A stretch of 19,511 nucleotides of DNA from Chitinophaga pinensis (GTDB lineage Bacteria; Bacteroidota; Bacteroidia; AKYH767-A; OLB10). Below, piece by piece: positions 6,708 through 14,276 of this stretch. The number at the start of each line of letters is the position of its first letter. Position 1 is the first letter of the stretch. The stretch lies in NCBI GenBank assembly GCA_945872015.1, contig CAMBYJ010000007.1, positions 1 through 19,511 of the forward strand, in the 5' to 3' direction. The translations under genes and the position numbers were made by a program. The notes under the pieces were generated by a model that did not search any database, had not been told where the DNA came from, and worked only from the letters and a program-made list of their open reading frames with translations.

Positions 6708-7022
6708 ATGAATAAAGGCTACCACCTAAAGAGTTTGATAGTAGTATTGATTTACTTTTTTGTAGCTGGATTTTTACTGATGCTACTTTGGAATTGGTTG
6801 CTTCCCTCCATTATCGGGGTAAGAGTGATTAACTTTTTGGAGGCATGTGGATTAATTTTACTGACGAACTTTTTATTTAATAAAACTTTTTTGCGTAAGA
6901 TGATTTTGAGAAAGAAATGTGATGATGCAAGATGGACGTTGTTGTGTGATGATAATAAAGAAAAGTTAAATGAGCTATGGGAAAAGCGTTGCCAGGAACT
7001 GGAAAAAGCTAAAAACAAGTAA
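6708..7022 (+). CDS. Small two-TM membrane protein, possible anti-sigma partner
   Basis: This 104-residue protein begins 15 nt after the sigma factor stop, so the two are almost surely co-transcribed. It has two hydrophobic helices at about 8-28 and 40-57, joined by LWNWLLPSIIG. A basic, charged C-terminal tail (58-104) is predicted to be helical. Similar LWNWLxP-type small proteins occur next to ECF sigma factors in Bacteroidetes as far as I recall, but I know of no assigned function. It has no cysteine/histidine ZAS motif. The likely roles are to hold the sigma factor at the membrane or to sense envelope state. This is inference from position. Confidence 0.8.
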   Translation: MNKGYHLKSLIVVLIYFFVAGFLLMLLWNWLLPSIIGVRVINFLEACGLILLTNFLFNKTFLRKMILRKKCDDARWTLLCDDNKEKLNELWEKRCQELEKAKNK

Positions 7023-7026
7023 TAAA

Positions 7027-7050
7027 AAAAGACCTCCTGAGAGGTCTTTT
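7027..7050. terminator. Bidirectional terminator between convergent genes
   Basis: GACCTC-CTGA-GAGGTC (7031-7046) forms a perfect 6-bp stem with a 4-nt loop, flanked by an A run on the left and TTTT on the right. It therefore works as a hairpin plus U tract on both strands. It ends the sigma-factor operon on the plus strand and the Spy-like gene on the minus strand. Confidence 0.9.
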
Positions 7051-7060
7051 TATTTCAAAT

Positions 7061-7432
7061 TTATTTCGCGTCTTTAGCAGGATCTTTCTTTTGTTCTTTA
7101 ATATCTGCTTTAATCTCTTTTCGCTCGTTTTGTGCTTCTTTAAATTGCTTCATCTGCTCTGGTGTGAAGATGTTGCTAAGTGATTTTTCGTAAGATTCTC
7201 TTTGTTTGCGCATCTGTTCTTTAATGACCTCCATTTCTTTTTCCTGATCGACAAATAAAACTTCAAGTTCTTTTACTTGTTTATCATTTAAGTTTAATTT
7301 TTGCTTTAACATCGCTGCGCGTTTAGTTGCTCTTTCCTCAGGAGTGATTTCTTTTCTTTTCGCTTCTTGTGCTGATGCCGTGGTAATTGCTGTTACAAAG
7401 AACAAGCAAAATACTAAAAGTTGTTTTTTCAT
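7061..7432 (-). CDS. Spy/CpxP-like periplasmic protein
   Basis: This 123-residue secreted protein has a clear signal peptide (MKKQLLVFCLFFVTAITTASA, cleaved before Q22). The mature part is almost wholly charged helix. Two helical segments around LNLNDKQVKELE (46-57) and NIFTPEQMKQFKE (87-99) resemble the LTxxQ repeats of the Spy/CpxP family, which are periplasmic chaperones or stress sensors. Bacteroidetes proteins of this shape are usually labelled DUF4890 or Spy/CpxP-like. The tail is lysine-rich. It lies 57 nt downstream of the O-methyltransferase on the same strand and converges on the sigma-factor operon. It may be a member or target of that envelope regulon, but nothing in the sequence proves it. 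Confidence 0.8.
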   Translation of the reverse strand: MKKQLLVFCLFFVTAITTASAQEAKRKEITPEERATKRAAMLKQKLNLNDKQVKELEVLFVDQEKEMEVIKEQMRKQRESYEKSLSNIFTPEQMKQFKEAQNERKEIKADIKEQKKDPAKDAK

Positions 7433-7489
7433 TGCTATTGTTTTTAAAGGTGAATTAATTTAGTTGATTTCTGATTTAATAACTTGTGT

Positions 7490-8137
7490 TTATTCTTTTA
7501 CTTTTTTAATTAGATATAATCCGTCTCTTATTGGTAATAATATCTTTTCTGTTCTGCTATCAGCGCTTACTTTTTCATTGAAAGCTACAATGTGCTTCGT
7601 ATCACGATCCCAGTCTTTTTCTTCTTTGATTACATTTCCACTCCATAATACATTGTCCGCTAAGATGTATCCTCCAACACGCAACTTGTCAAAGATAATA
7701 TCATAGTATCTAGAGTAAGCTTCTTTATTTGCATCAATAAAAATCAAATCGAATTTTTCATTCAAGGTTGGAATTATCTTTTCAGCATCACCACTAAGAA
7801 CTTCACACGATGCTAAAACATTCGATTTCGATAAATATTGTTCTACCATTTCTTTTAACTCGTCATTAACATCAATGGTAATGAGTTTTCCATTCGGTTT
7901 TAGTCCTCTTGCAAGACAAATAGCAGAGTATCCTGTATAAGTACCAATCTCTAAAATGCGTTCAGGTTGGAGCATGGAACTAATAAAAGTTAAAAACTGT
8001 CCCTGCAAATGCCCCGAAAGCATTCTTGGCGACAATATTTTTGCGTGCGTTTCACGGTTAAGTGATTTCAGCACATCATCTTCAGTAGTAGAATGCGATT
8101 CGCAGTAAGCTAATAACTCCTCACCGATAAATTCCAT
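7490..8137 (-). CDS. SAM-dependent O-methyltransferase (COMT-like, Methyltransf_3 family)
   Basis: This 215-residue class I methyltransferase matches the cation-dependent catechol/caffeoyl-CoA O-methyltransferase family, and its length is typical. The SAM-binding motif is LEIGTYTGYSAICLARG (62-78), with acidic Asp89 closing the next strand (TIDVND). The metal-binding residues are Asp135 in FIDANKEAY and Asp161-Asn162 in ADNVLWSG. Family members methylate hydroxyl groups of small aromatics, and some bacterial relatives (TrmR) methylate 5-hydroxyuridine in tRNA, so a tRNA target is a fair alternative. It is divergent from the GlmU-family gene and is probably co-transcribed with the Spy-like gene downstream. 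Confidence 0.9.
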   Translation of the reverse strand: MEFIGEELLAYCESHSTTEDDVLKSLNRETHAKILSPRMLSGHLQGQFLTFISSMLQPERILEIGTYTGYSAICLARGLKPNGKLITIDVNDELKEMVEQYLSKSNVLASCEVLSGDAEKIIPTLNEKFDLIFIDANKEAYSRYYDIIFDKLRVGGYILADNVLWSGNVIKEEKDWDRDTKHIVAFNEKVSADSRTEKILLPIRDGLYLIKKVKE

Positions 8138-8228
8138 TTTTAAATTCTTTTGAATAATTATGTCTCTAAAATAGGCAGTTAAAGTTTTTATTCATCCTGG
8201 TTTTTGAATAATCTATTAACATCATACT

Positions 8229-8242
8229 TAATTAGCTAATTA
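8229..8242. promoter_or_regulatory. 14-bp perfect palindrome in a divergent promoter region
   Basis: TAATTAGCTAATTA lies in the 181-bp region between the divergent O-methyltransferase and GlmU-family genes. Perfect palindromes of this size suit a dimeric regulator, but the site is AT-rich and may be chance. The rest of the region holds no clear TAnnTTTG element and no believable gene. Confidence 0.3.
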
Positions 8243-8318
8243 TAAACTGATAAAATATTCTCTAATATGAGGGCAGTTACCTCTTTGGTTCTTATTTTCG
8301 TAACATATCTATTGGTTT

Positions 8319-9500
8319 ATGAATGTTATTCTTTTTGATGATCAGTTTGCAGGTGATTTATTGCCTTTTACATTTACCCGACCTACATCCGAATTGCGAG
8401 TGGGAATTTTAACAATACGTGAAAAGTGGGAATGTTTTTTTACAAAGGAGAATACTTCGTTTAGCTATCTTACTAAAGAATATCTTCTAGATAAATTTCC
8501 TTGTCATTCATCGCATGATAGTTATTATGTAAATGGAGCTTTACTTCCTTCTTCAGAATTAATAAATGCTATTACGAATCTTGAAATAGGAAAAGGCTTA
8601 TTAGTTGGCGATAAAATCATTGCTGTTCGTTCAGATGATTTCAATATCAATGATTATTCATCAATTGAGTTTGATACATATCATGGACATACAGATTTTA
8701 TCAATTTCCCTTGGGAAATCTTTTCTAAAAATGACCAGGAAATTAAAGCTGATTTTAAACTTGTAACTTCAAATAGAAAAGGACATATTCCTTCGTCAAC
8801 TAATCAGTTGATTGGAGCCGAAAACATTTTTATTGAAGAAGGAGCTAAAGTAGAATGCTCAATTATTAATGCTAGTACAGGTTCTGTTTATATTGGTAAA
8901 AATGCAGAGGTAATGGAAGGTTGTATTATCCGAGGACCATTTGCATTAAACGAAAGCGCAGTACTTAAAATGGGTGCTAAAATTTATGGGGCTACTACCA
9001 TCGGACCTGGATGTAAGGTAGGAGGAGAAGTTAGTAATTCTGTTTTTCTTGCTAATTCAAATAAGGCACACGACGGATTTTTAGGTAATAGTGTAATAGG
9101 TGAGTGGTGTAACCTTGGAGCAGATACGAATACATCTAATCTGAAAAATAATTATTCGAATGTAAAAGTGTGGAGTTATAATCAGCGTAAAATGATAGAC
9201 ACAGGTTTGCTGTTTTGCGGACTGATGATGGGTGATCATTCGAAGTGTGGAATTAATACAATGTTTAATACTGGGACAGTAGTGGGTGTCTCTGCAAATA
9301 TTTTCGGCGCTGGATTTCCAGAAAAGTTTATTCCTTCATTTACATGGGGAGGTACTGTCGATTCTGAAAAGTTTTTACTCGATAAAGCAATTGCTCTTGC
9401 TGCCACTGTTATGAAAAGAAGAGGAATCGCTATGTCTGCTGCTGATGAAAAAATTCTATCAGAAGTTTTTTTGAATGAGTTGAATCCAATTTCAGAGTAA
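8319..9500 (+). CDS. GlmU-family protein (putative UDP-GlcNAc synthesis, Bacteroidetes type)
   Basis: This 393-residue protein matches the alternative GlmU family of Bacteroidetes (TIGR03991-like, from memory). An N-terminal nucleotidyltransferase-like part (1-~150) starts MNVILFDD and contains PFTFTRPTSELRVGILTIREKW. The C-terminal part (~165-370) is a left-handed beta-helix acyltransferase domain of hexapeptide repeats, with SNKAHDGFLGNSVIGEW around His251. Classical GlmU makes UDP-GlcNAc from glucosamine-1-P and is about 456 residues. This protein is shorter and lacks the usual GxGTRM loop, as far as I recall a feature of the family. It would feed peptidoglycan and lipid A synthesis. The next gene, lon, starts 92 nt later on the same strand with no terminator visible. 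Confidence 0.85.
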   Translation: MNVILFDDQFAGDLLPFTFTRPTSELRVGILTIREKWECFFTKENTSFSYLTKEYLLDKFPCHSSHDSYYVNGALLPSSELINAITNLEIGKGLLVGDKIIAVRSDDFNINDYSSIEFDTYHGHTDFINFPWEIFSKNDQEIKADFKLVTSNRKGHIPSSTNQLIGAENIFIEEGAKVECSIINASTGSVYIGKNAEVMEGCIIRGPFALNESAVLKMGAKIYGATTIGPGCKVGGEVSNSVFLANSNKAHDGFLGNSVIGEWCNLGADTNTSNLKNNYSNVKVWSYNQRKMIDTGLLFCGLMMGDHSKCGINTMFNTGTVVGVSANIFGAGFPEKFIPSFTWGGTVDSEKFLLDKAIALAATVMKRRGIAMSAADEKILSEVFLNELNPISE

Positions 9501-9573
9501 AATTCAATGGCATATCAATTGCCTAAGGCTCGCGTCCTAATAAAACCGCGCATTCAATCACTAATTAATGTCA

Positions 9574-9586
9574 ATTTGTCACAAAT
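9574..9586. promoter_or_regulatory. Inverted repeat ATTTGT-C-ACAAAT just upstream of lon
   Basis: A perfect 6-bp inverted repeat with a single central base ends 5 nt before the lon start codon. It could be an operator or a small mRNA hairpin over the start region. It is not the CIRCE element. No strong promoter match was found in the rest of the 91-bp gap. Confidence 0.35.
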
Positions 9587-9591
9587 AGTTT

Positions 9592-12051
9592 ATGCATTCA
9601 GAAAATAATTTTAATAGTATGCCTATGTCTGCCATAGGAATTAACGATGATGAGCCGGAATTGATTCCGTTACTCACGAATGAAGACGAGGAGCAGATGA
9701 ATAATGAAAAGGTCCCTGAGACACTTTCATTGTTGCCATTACGTAATACAGTTTTGTTTCCTGGAGTAGTTATCCCAATTACCGTTGGAAGAGATAAATC
9801 CATCAAGCTTATAAAAGATGCTTATGCTTCAGATAGAATTATCGGAGTAGTAGCACAGAAAGATGTGAGTGTGGAGGACCCTAAACTGGATGATTTAAAA
9901 TCAATCGGAACTGTTGCACAAATTTTAAGAATGTTGCGAATGCCTGATGGTAATACAACAGTTATTATTCAAGGCAAGCGTCGTTTTAGAGTTAAAGAGT
10001 TAGTGCAAGATGATCCTTATTTAAAAGCTGTAGTTGAGCCTTTTTCTGATTCTACTAAAGTGGAGAAAGATCAGGAGTTCAGTGCTATCGTTGATTCTTT
10101 AAAAGACATCTCGATGCAAATTATTCAGCAGTCTCCAAACATTCCAACAGAAGCATCATTCGCTTTACGCAATATTGAAAGTCCTTCTTTCTTAATCAAC
10201 TTTATTTCATCCAACATGAATGCGGATGTAGATAAAAAGCAAAGTCTTCTTGAAATGAACGACTTGAAAGAAAGAGCAACACGTGTATTGGAGCATCTTA
10301 CAAAAGAGCTTCAAATGCTGGAATTAAAAAATCAAATTCAGAGTAAGGTAAAAACCGATTTAGATAAGCAGCAGCGTGAGTACTTCTTGAATCAGCAATT
10401 AAAAACAATTCAGGAAGAATTAGGTGGTAACACACCTGATAAGGAAATGGAAGAAATGCGTGAACGCGCCAAGAGTAAGAAGTGGGGGAAATCAGTGCAA
10501 GAAGTTTTTGATAAGGAGATGGATCGTTTAGGAAGGATTAATCCTGCAGCAGCAGAATATTCTGTAACGATGAATTACCTTGATTTACTGTTGGAACTTC
10601 CGTGGGATGATATGACGGAAGATAATTACGACTTGAAGCGTGCGCAGAAAATTTTAAATAAAGATCATTTCGGTTTAGAAAAAGTAAAGACGCGTATTCT
10701 CGAATATCTAGCAGTAATCAAACTGAAGAAAGATATGAAGTCGCCGATTATGTGTTTAGTAGGACCTCCAGGAGTTGGTAAAACTTCCCTCGGACGTTCT
10801 ATAGCGGAGGCGCTTGGCCGTAAGTATGTACGTATGTCGCTAGGTGGATTACGTGATGAAGCAGAAATTCGTGGACATCGTAAAACATACATTGGTGCAA
10901 TGCCAGGTCGTATTATTCAGAATATTAAAAAATCAAAGTCATCAAATCCTGTTTTTATTTTAGATGAGATTGATAAGTTAACCAACGATTTTCATGGTGA
11001 TCCTTCTTCTGCATTGTTAGAGGTGTTAGATCCAGAGCAGAACACTGCTTTTTATGATAATTATGTGGAGTTAGAGTACGATTTATCGAAGGTGTTGTTT
11101 ATTGCAACTGCGAATTCATTAAGTAGTATTCAACCAGCATTGCGTGATCGTTTAGAAATTATCGATATTACAGGTTATACGCTCGAAGAGAAAACGCATA
11201 TTGCTATTAATCACTTAGTGAAAAAGCAATTGGAAGCTCACGGATTAAAAGATGGTCAGCTTGCTTTTTCTCCATCTGTATTAAAAATGATTATTGAGCA
11301 ATATACGTGGGAGAGTGGTGTTCGTACCTTAGAAAAATGTATTGCAAGTGTAGTTCGTTCGGTTGCTAAACTTGTGGCAATGGAAGAAAAGGCGCCATCA
11401 AAAGTTACAGAAGATGTAGTTATAAAAGCACTTGGAGCTCCGCGATTCTTGCCTGATCGATTAATATCGAATGATGTGGCTGGCGTAGTAACAGGTCTTG
11501 CATGGAATGCTAACGGTGGTAGTATTTTGTTTATTGAAAGTAGTAAGAGCAAAGGAACAGGAAAGCTAACCTTAACAGGTAATTTGGGTGATGTAATGAA
11601 AGAGTCTGCTGTGATTGCAATGGCTTATTTAAAAGCACATGCAGAAGAGTTGAATCTGGAAGCTGCCGAATTTGATAAATGGGATGTGCATATTCACGTT
11701 CCTGAAGGTGCAACTCCAAAGGATGGTCCTTCTGCTGGTATTACGATGCTGACTTCATTGGCTTCATTGTTTTCGCAACGCAAAGTGAAAGCAAAACTAG
11801 CAATGACAGGTGAGATTACACTAAGAGGGAAAGTCCTACCTGTAGGAGGTATCAAAGAAAAGATTTTAGCCGCTAAGCGCGCGGGTATTAAAGAGATAAT
11901 CCTAAGTGCAGACAATCAAAAAGACATTCAGGAAATCAAAGAAGATTACACAAAAGATTTGAAATTTCACTATGTAAATTCGATGACCGAAGTACTCGAT
12001 TTAGCTTTGTTGTCTCAGAAAGTGAAGCCTTCAAAAAGCACTAAAAAATAA
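9592..12051 (+). CDS. lon: ATP-dependent protease Lon (La)
   Basis: This 819-residue protein is a complete cytosolic AAA+ serine protease of the LonA type. It removes misfolded and short-lived regulatory proteins. After an acidic N-terminal extension (~1-42), the substrate-binding domain starts at SLLPLRNTVLFPGVVIP. A coiled-coil region follows, then the AAA+ module with Walker A GPPGVGKT (391-398) and Walker B VFILDEID. The C-terminal protease domain has the Ser-Lys dyad Ser714 (in KDGPSAG) and Lys757 (in GGIKEKIL), with the 43-residue spacing of E. coli Lon. Nothing is missing. The gene is plus-strand with its own terminator. An inverted repeat sits just before the start. Confidence 0.98.
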   Translation: MHSENNFNSMPMSAIGINDDEPELIPLLTNEDEEQMNNEKVPETLSLLPLRNTVLFPGVVIPITVGRDKSIKLIKDAYASDRIIGVVAQKDVSVEDPKLDDLKSIGTVAQILRMLRMPDGNTTVIIQGKRRFRVKELVQDDPYLKAVVEPFSDSTKVEKDQEFSAIVDSLKDISMQIIQQSPNIPTEASFALRNIESPSFLINFISSNMNADVDKKQSLLEMNDLKERATRVLEHLTKELQMLELKNQIQSKVKTDLDKQQREYFLNQQLKTIQEELGGNTPDKEMEEMRERAKSKKWGKSVQEVFDKEMDRLGRINPAAAEYSVTMNYLDLLLELPWDDMTEDNYDLKRAQKILNKDHFGLEKVKTRILEYLAVIKLKKDMKSPIMCLVGPPGVGKTSLGRSIAEALGRKYVRMSLGGLRDEAEIRGHRKTYIGAMPGRIIQNIKKSKSSNPVFILDEIDKLTNDFHGDPSSALLEVLDPEQNTAFYDNYVELEYDLSKVLFIATANSLSSIQPALRDRLEIIDITGYTLEEKTHIAINHLVKKQLEAHGLKDGQLAFSPSVLKMIIEQYTWESGVRTLEKCIASVVRSVAKLVAMEEKAPSKVTEDVVIKALGAPRFLPDRLISNDVAGVVTGLAWNANGGSILFIESSKSKGTGKLTLTGNLGDVMKESAVIAMAYLKAHAEELNLEAAEFDKWDVHIHVPEGATPKDGPSAGITMLTSLASLFSQRKVKAKLAMTGEITLRGKVLPVGGIKEKILAAKRAGIKEIILSADNQKDIQEIKEDYTKDLKFHYVNSMTEVLDLALLSQKVKPSKSTKK

Positions 12052-12055
12052 TGTG

Positions 12056-12088
12056 AAGTCCTGATGTAAAAGTCAGGACTTTTACTTT
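12056..12088. terminator. Terminator after lon, shared with the small convergent gene
   Basis: AAGTCCTGA and TCAGGACTT (12056-12064 and 12073-12081) form a 9-bp perfect stem with an 8-nt loop, followed by TTACTTTTT on the plus strand. It begins 4 nt after the lon stop. On the minus strand the same hairpin directly follows the stop of the 38-residue gene and is followed by CACATTATTTTTT, so it probably serves both. Confidence 0.85.
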
Positions 12089-12198
12089 TTATCACAAGCG
12101 CCGCAAGTATCGCCCTTCGATCGCTTTCTCAATTGAAGAATAAGAAAGATGGAGGCTGCAATTACAATCGCAAATACGATAATGTCTTGAATGTTCAT
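12082..12198 (-). CDS. FeoB-associated-type Cys-motif small membrane protein
   Basis: A 38-codon open frame reads MNIQDIIVFAIVIAASIFL, then LQLRKRSKGD, then TCGACDKK. It has one N-terminal TM helix (about 5-22), a basic cytoplasmic stretch and a Cys32-x-x-Cys35 motif. This layout is that of the FeoB-associated Cys-rich membrane protein family (PF12669, from memory), short proteins often found beside the ferrous iron transporter FeoB. No feoA or feoB lies in this window, so this would be an orphan copy. The gene fills the gap between lon and the E1 gene. Its stop abuts the shared terminator, and it is divergent from E1 with 77 bp between starts. The protein pattern is convincing despite its size. 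Confidence 0.75.
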   Translation of the reverse strand: MNIQDIIVFAIVIAASIFLILQLRKRSKGDTCGACDKK

Positions 12199-12225
12199 AG
12201 CTAGGTGCAAATTTCGTAAAACTTA

Positions 12226-12258
12226 TTGTTTTTCACCTATCAAAAAACAATACTTTTG
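12226..12258 (+). promoter_or_regulatory. Bacteroidetes-type promoter of the E1 gene
   Basis: TACTTTTG (12251-12258) matches the TAnnTTTG -7 consensus exactly. A TTG at 12226-12228 lies 22 bp upstream, slightly longer than the usual spacing. The predicted transcription start is about 10 nt before the E1 ATG, so the leader is very short. Confidence 0.65.
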
Positions 12259-12275
12259 CAAAAGAATTTACAGCT

Positions 12276-14276
12276 ATGATAACTGCAGAGACTCCATTAG
12301 TATTCGATAGAACTAATCTTACCGATGAACAACTCATCGATTTGTATAAGGCACTTTTAAAGCCACGCATGATTGAAGAGAAAATGTTGGTGCTTTTACG
12401 TCAGAGTAAATTGGCAAAATGGTTTAGTGGTATCGGACAAGAAGCGATTTCTGTTGGTACAGCAATGGCGCTCGATAAGCAAGAGTATATTTTGCCAATG
12501 CATCGTAATCTCGGAATATTTACGGTTCGTGGTATTCCGTTAAATCGTTTGTTCTCTCAGTTTACTGGAAAGCCTTCAGGATTTACAAAGGGAAGAGATC
12601 GTTCGTTTCACATGGGTACGCAAGAGTATAAAATTGTGGGAATGATTTCACATTTGGGTCCGCAGTTGGGTGTTGCCGATGGAGTTGCCTTGGCTAATTT
12701 ACTTCGTGGAGATAAGAAAGTAACAGCAGTGTTTACTGGTGATGGTGCAACAAGCGAAGGCGATTTTCATGAGAGCATTAACGTTGCTGCAGTATGGAAC
12801 CTGCCTGTAATTTTTATTATTGAGAATAACGGTTACGGATTATCTACTCCGAGTAGTGAACAGTTCCGTTGCAAGCAGTTTATTGATAAAGCTATTGGTT
12901 ACGGAATAGAAGGTGTGCAGGTAGATGGAAATAATATTTTGGAAGTTTATAAAACGGTTTCTGAATTAGCAGCATCTATGCGTGAAAATCCACGTCCTGT
13001 TTTGTTGGAGTGCATGACCTTTCGTATGCGTGGACATGAAGAGGCTTCGGGAACTAAGTATGTGCCCCAGGAGTTGTTTGATGTGTGGGGAAGAAAAGAC
13101 CCGATTAAGAATTACGAAAGTTATTTGTTAGAGGAGAAAATAATAGATGCTGATTTTGTAGAGATGGTAAGAGCGGGCATCAAAGAAGAAATTGAAGAAG
13201 GATTAGAAATTAGTTTTTCAGAACCAGATGTAAACGTTGACACTACAACTGAATTGGCAGATATGTTTGCGCCAGCAACAAATTCGGTAATCCCTGCCGT
13301 TAGTAATAATAAATCTGATAAACGTTTTTTAGATGCTATTACTGATGCTATGCGTCAGGCAATGCAACGTCATACGAATCTCGTGATTATGGGACAAGAT
13401 GTGGCGGAGTATGGTGGTGCGTTTAAGGCTACTGCAGGATTTGTGGAGGAGTTTGGAAAAGGAAGAGTTCGTAATACACCACTTTGTGAATCGGCTATTG
13501 TAGGTACAGGACTTGGACTTTCCATCAACGGATATAAATCGATTGTAGAAATGCAATTTGCCGATTTCGTTACATGCGGATTTAATCAGATTGTAAATAA
13601 CCTTGCGAAGACTCATTATCGTTGGGGACAAAATGCAGATGTAGTTGTGCGTATGCCAACAGGAGCAAGTGTAGCTGCTGGTCCGTTTCACTCACAATCA
13701 ACGGAAGCGTGGTTCTTTCATGTTCCGGGATTAAAAATTGTTTATCCTGCATTTCCTTCGGATGCTAAAGGTTTGTTAGCTGCATCGATTGAAGATCCGA
13801 ATCCTGTAATGTATTTCGAGCATAAAGCACTTTATAGAAGTATCAATGAAGATGTGTATGATGATTATTACACTATCGAAATTGGGAAAGCGAAGACAGT
13901 GAGAGAGGGGAATGATTTATCGATTATTACTTACGGATTAGGAGTACATTGGGCTATTGAAGCATTGCAGTTACATCCTGAAATTGATGCAGAAATAATT
14001 GACTTGCGTACCCTATTGCCATGGGACGAAGAAGCAGTTCTTAATTCAGTAAAGAAGACAGGAAAGGTGATTGTGATGCATGAAGATACACAGACAGGTG
14101 GAATAGGTGGAGAGATAACGGCACGCATAGCCGAAAAGTGTTTCCCTTACTTAGATGCTCCTCCCGTACGTATTGGTGCTTTGGATACTCCTGTTCCAAT
14201 GTCGGCAGCATTAGAGAAAAACTTTTTACCAAAAGAACGTTTTATTCAGTTGCTTTGCGAATTGAATGCTTATTGA
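12276..14276 (+). CDS. 2-oxo acid dehydrogenase E1, fused alpha and beta subunits
   Basis: This 666-residue protein fuses the two usual E1 subunits. The alpha half (1-~330) holds the thiamine pyrophosphate motif, from GDG at 155-157 to NN at 184-185. The beta half (~345-666) has the transketolase-type pyrimidine-binding region starting VIMGQDVAEYGGAF and containing LCESAIVGTGLG, and ends with the C-terminal transketolase domain (GGIGGEI region). E1 decarboxylates a 2-oxo acid and passes the acyl group to the lipoyl arm of E2. The fused form is common in Bacteroidetes and is usually annotated as the branched-chain 2-oxoisovalerate type, which supplies primers for branched fatty acids. Substrate remains inferred. 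The 3' end overlaps the patatin-like gene on the other strand by 7 bp. Confidence 0.93.
   Translation: MITAETPLVFDRTNLTDEQLIDLYKALLKPRMIEEKMLVLLRQSKLAKWFSGIGQEAISVGTAMALDKQEYILPMHRNLGIFTVRGIPLNRLFSQFTGKPSGFTKGRDRSFHMGTQEYKIVGMISHLGPQLGVADGVALANLLRGDKKVTAVFTGDGATSEGDFHESINVAAVWNLPVIFIIENNGYGLSTPSSEQFRCKQFIDKAIGYGIEGVQVDGNNILEVYKTVSELAASMRENPRPVLLECMTFRMRGHEEASGTKYVPQELFDVWGRKDPIKNYESYLLEEKIIDADFVEMVRAGIKEEIEEGLEISFSEPDVNVDTTTELADMFAPATNSVIPAVSNNKSDKRFLDAITDAMRQAMQRHTNLVIMGQDVAEYGGAFKATAGFVEEFGKGRVRNTPLCESAIVGTGLGLSINGYKSIVEMQFADFVTCGFNQIVNNLAKTHYRWGQNADVVVRMPTGASVAAGPFHSQSTEAWFFHVPGLKIVYPAFPSDAKGLLAASIEDPNPVMYFEHKALYRSINEDVYDDYYTIEIGKAKTVREGNDLSIITYGLGVHWAIEALQLHPEIDAEIIDLRTLLPWDEEAVLNSVKKTGKVIVMHEDTQTGGIGGEITARIAEKCFPYLDAPPVRIGALDTPVPMSAALEKNFLPKERFIQLLCELNAY

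Noticed and set aside
8267..8338. 23-codon plus-strand frame with a hydrophobic peptide before the GlmU-family gene
   Set aside because: It overlaps the GlmU-family start out of frame, is very short and matches no family. It could be a leader peptide but nothing supports that.
13329..13691. 120-codon minus-strand frame inside the E1 fusion
   Set aside because: It is antisense to the conserved TPP-binding beta half of E1. Its His/Ser/Cys-rich composition is typical of a shadow frame.
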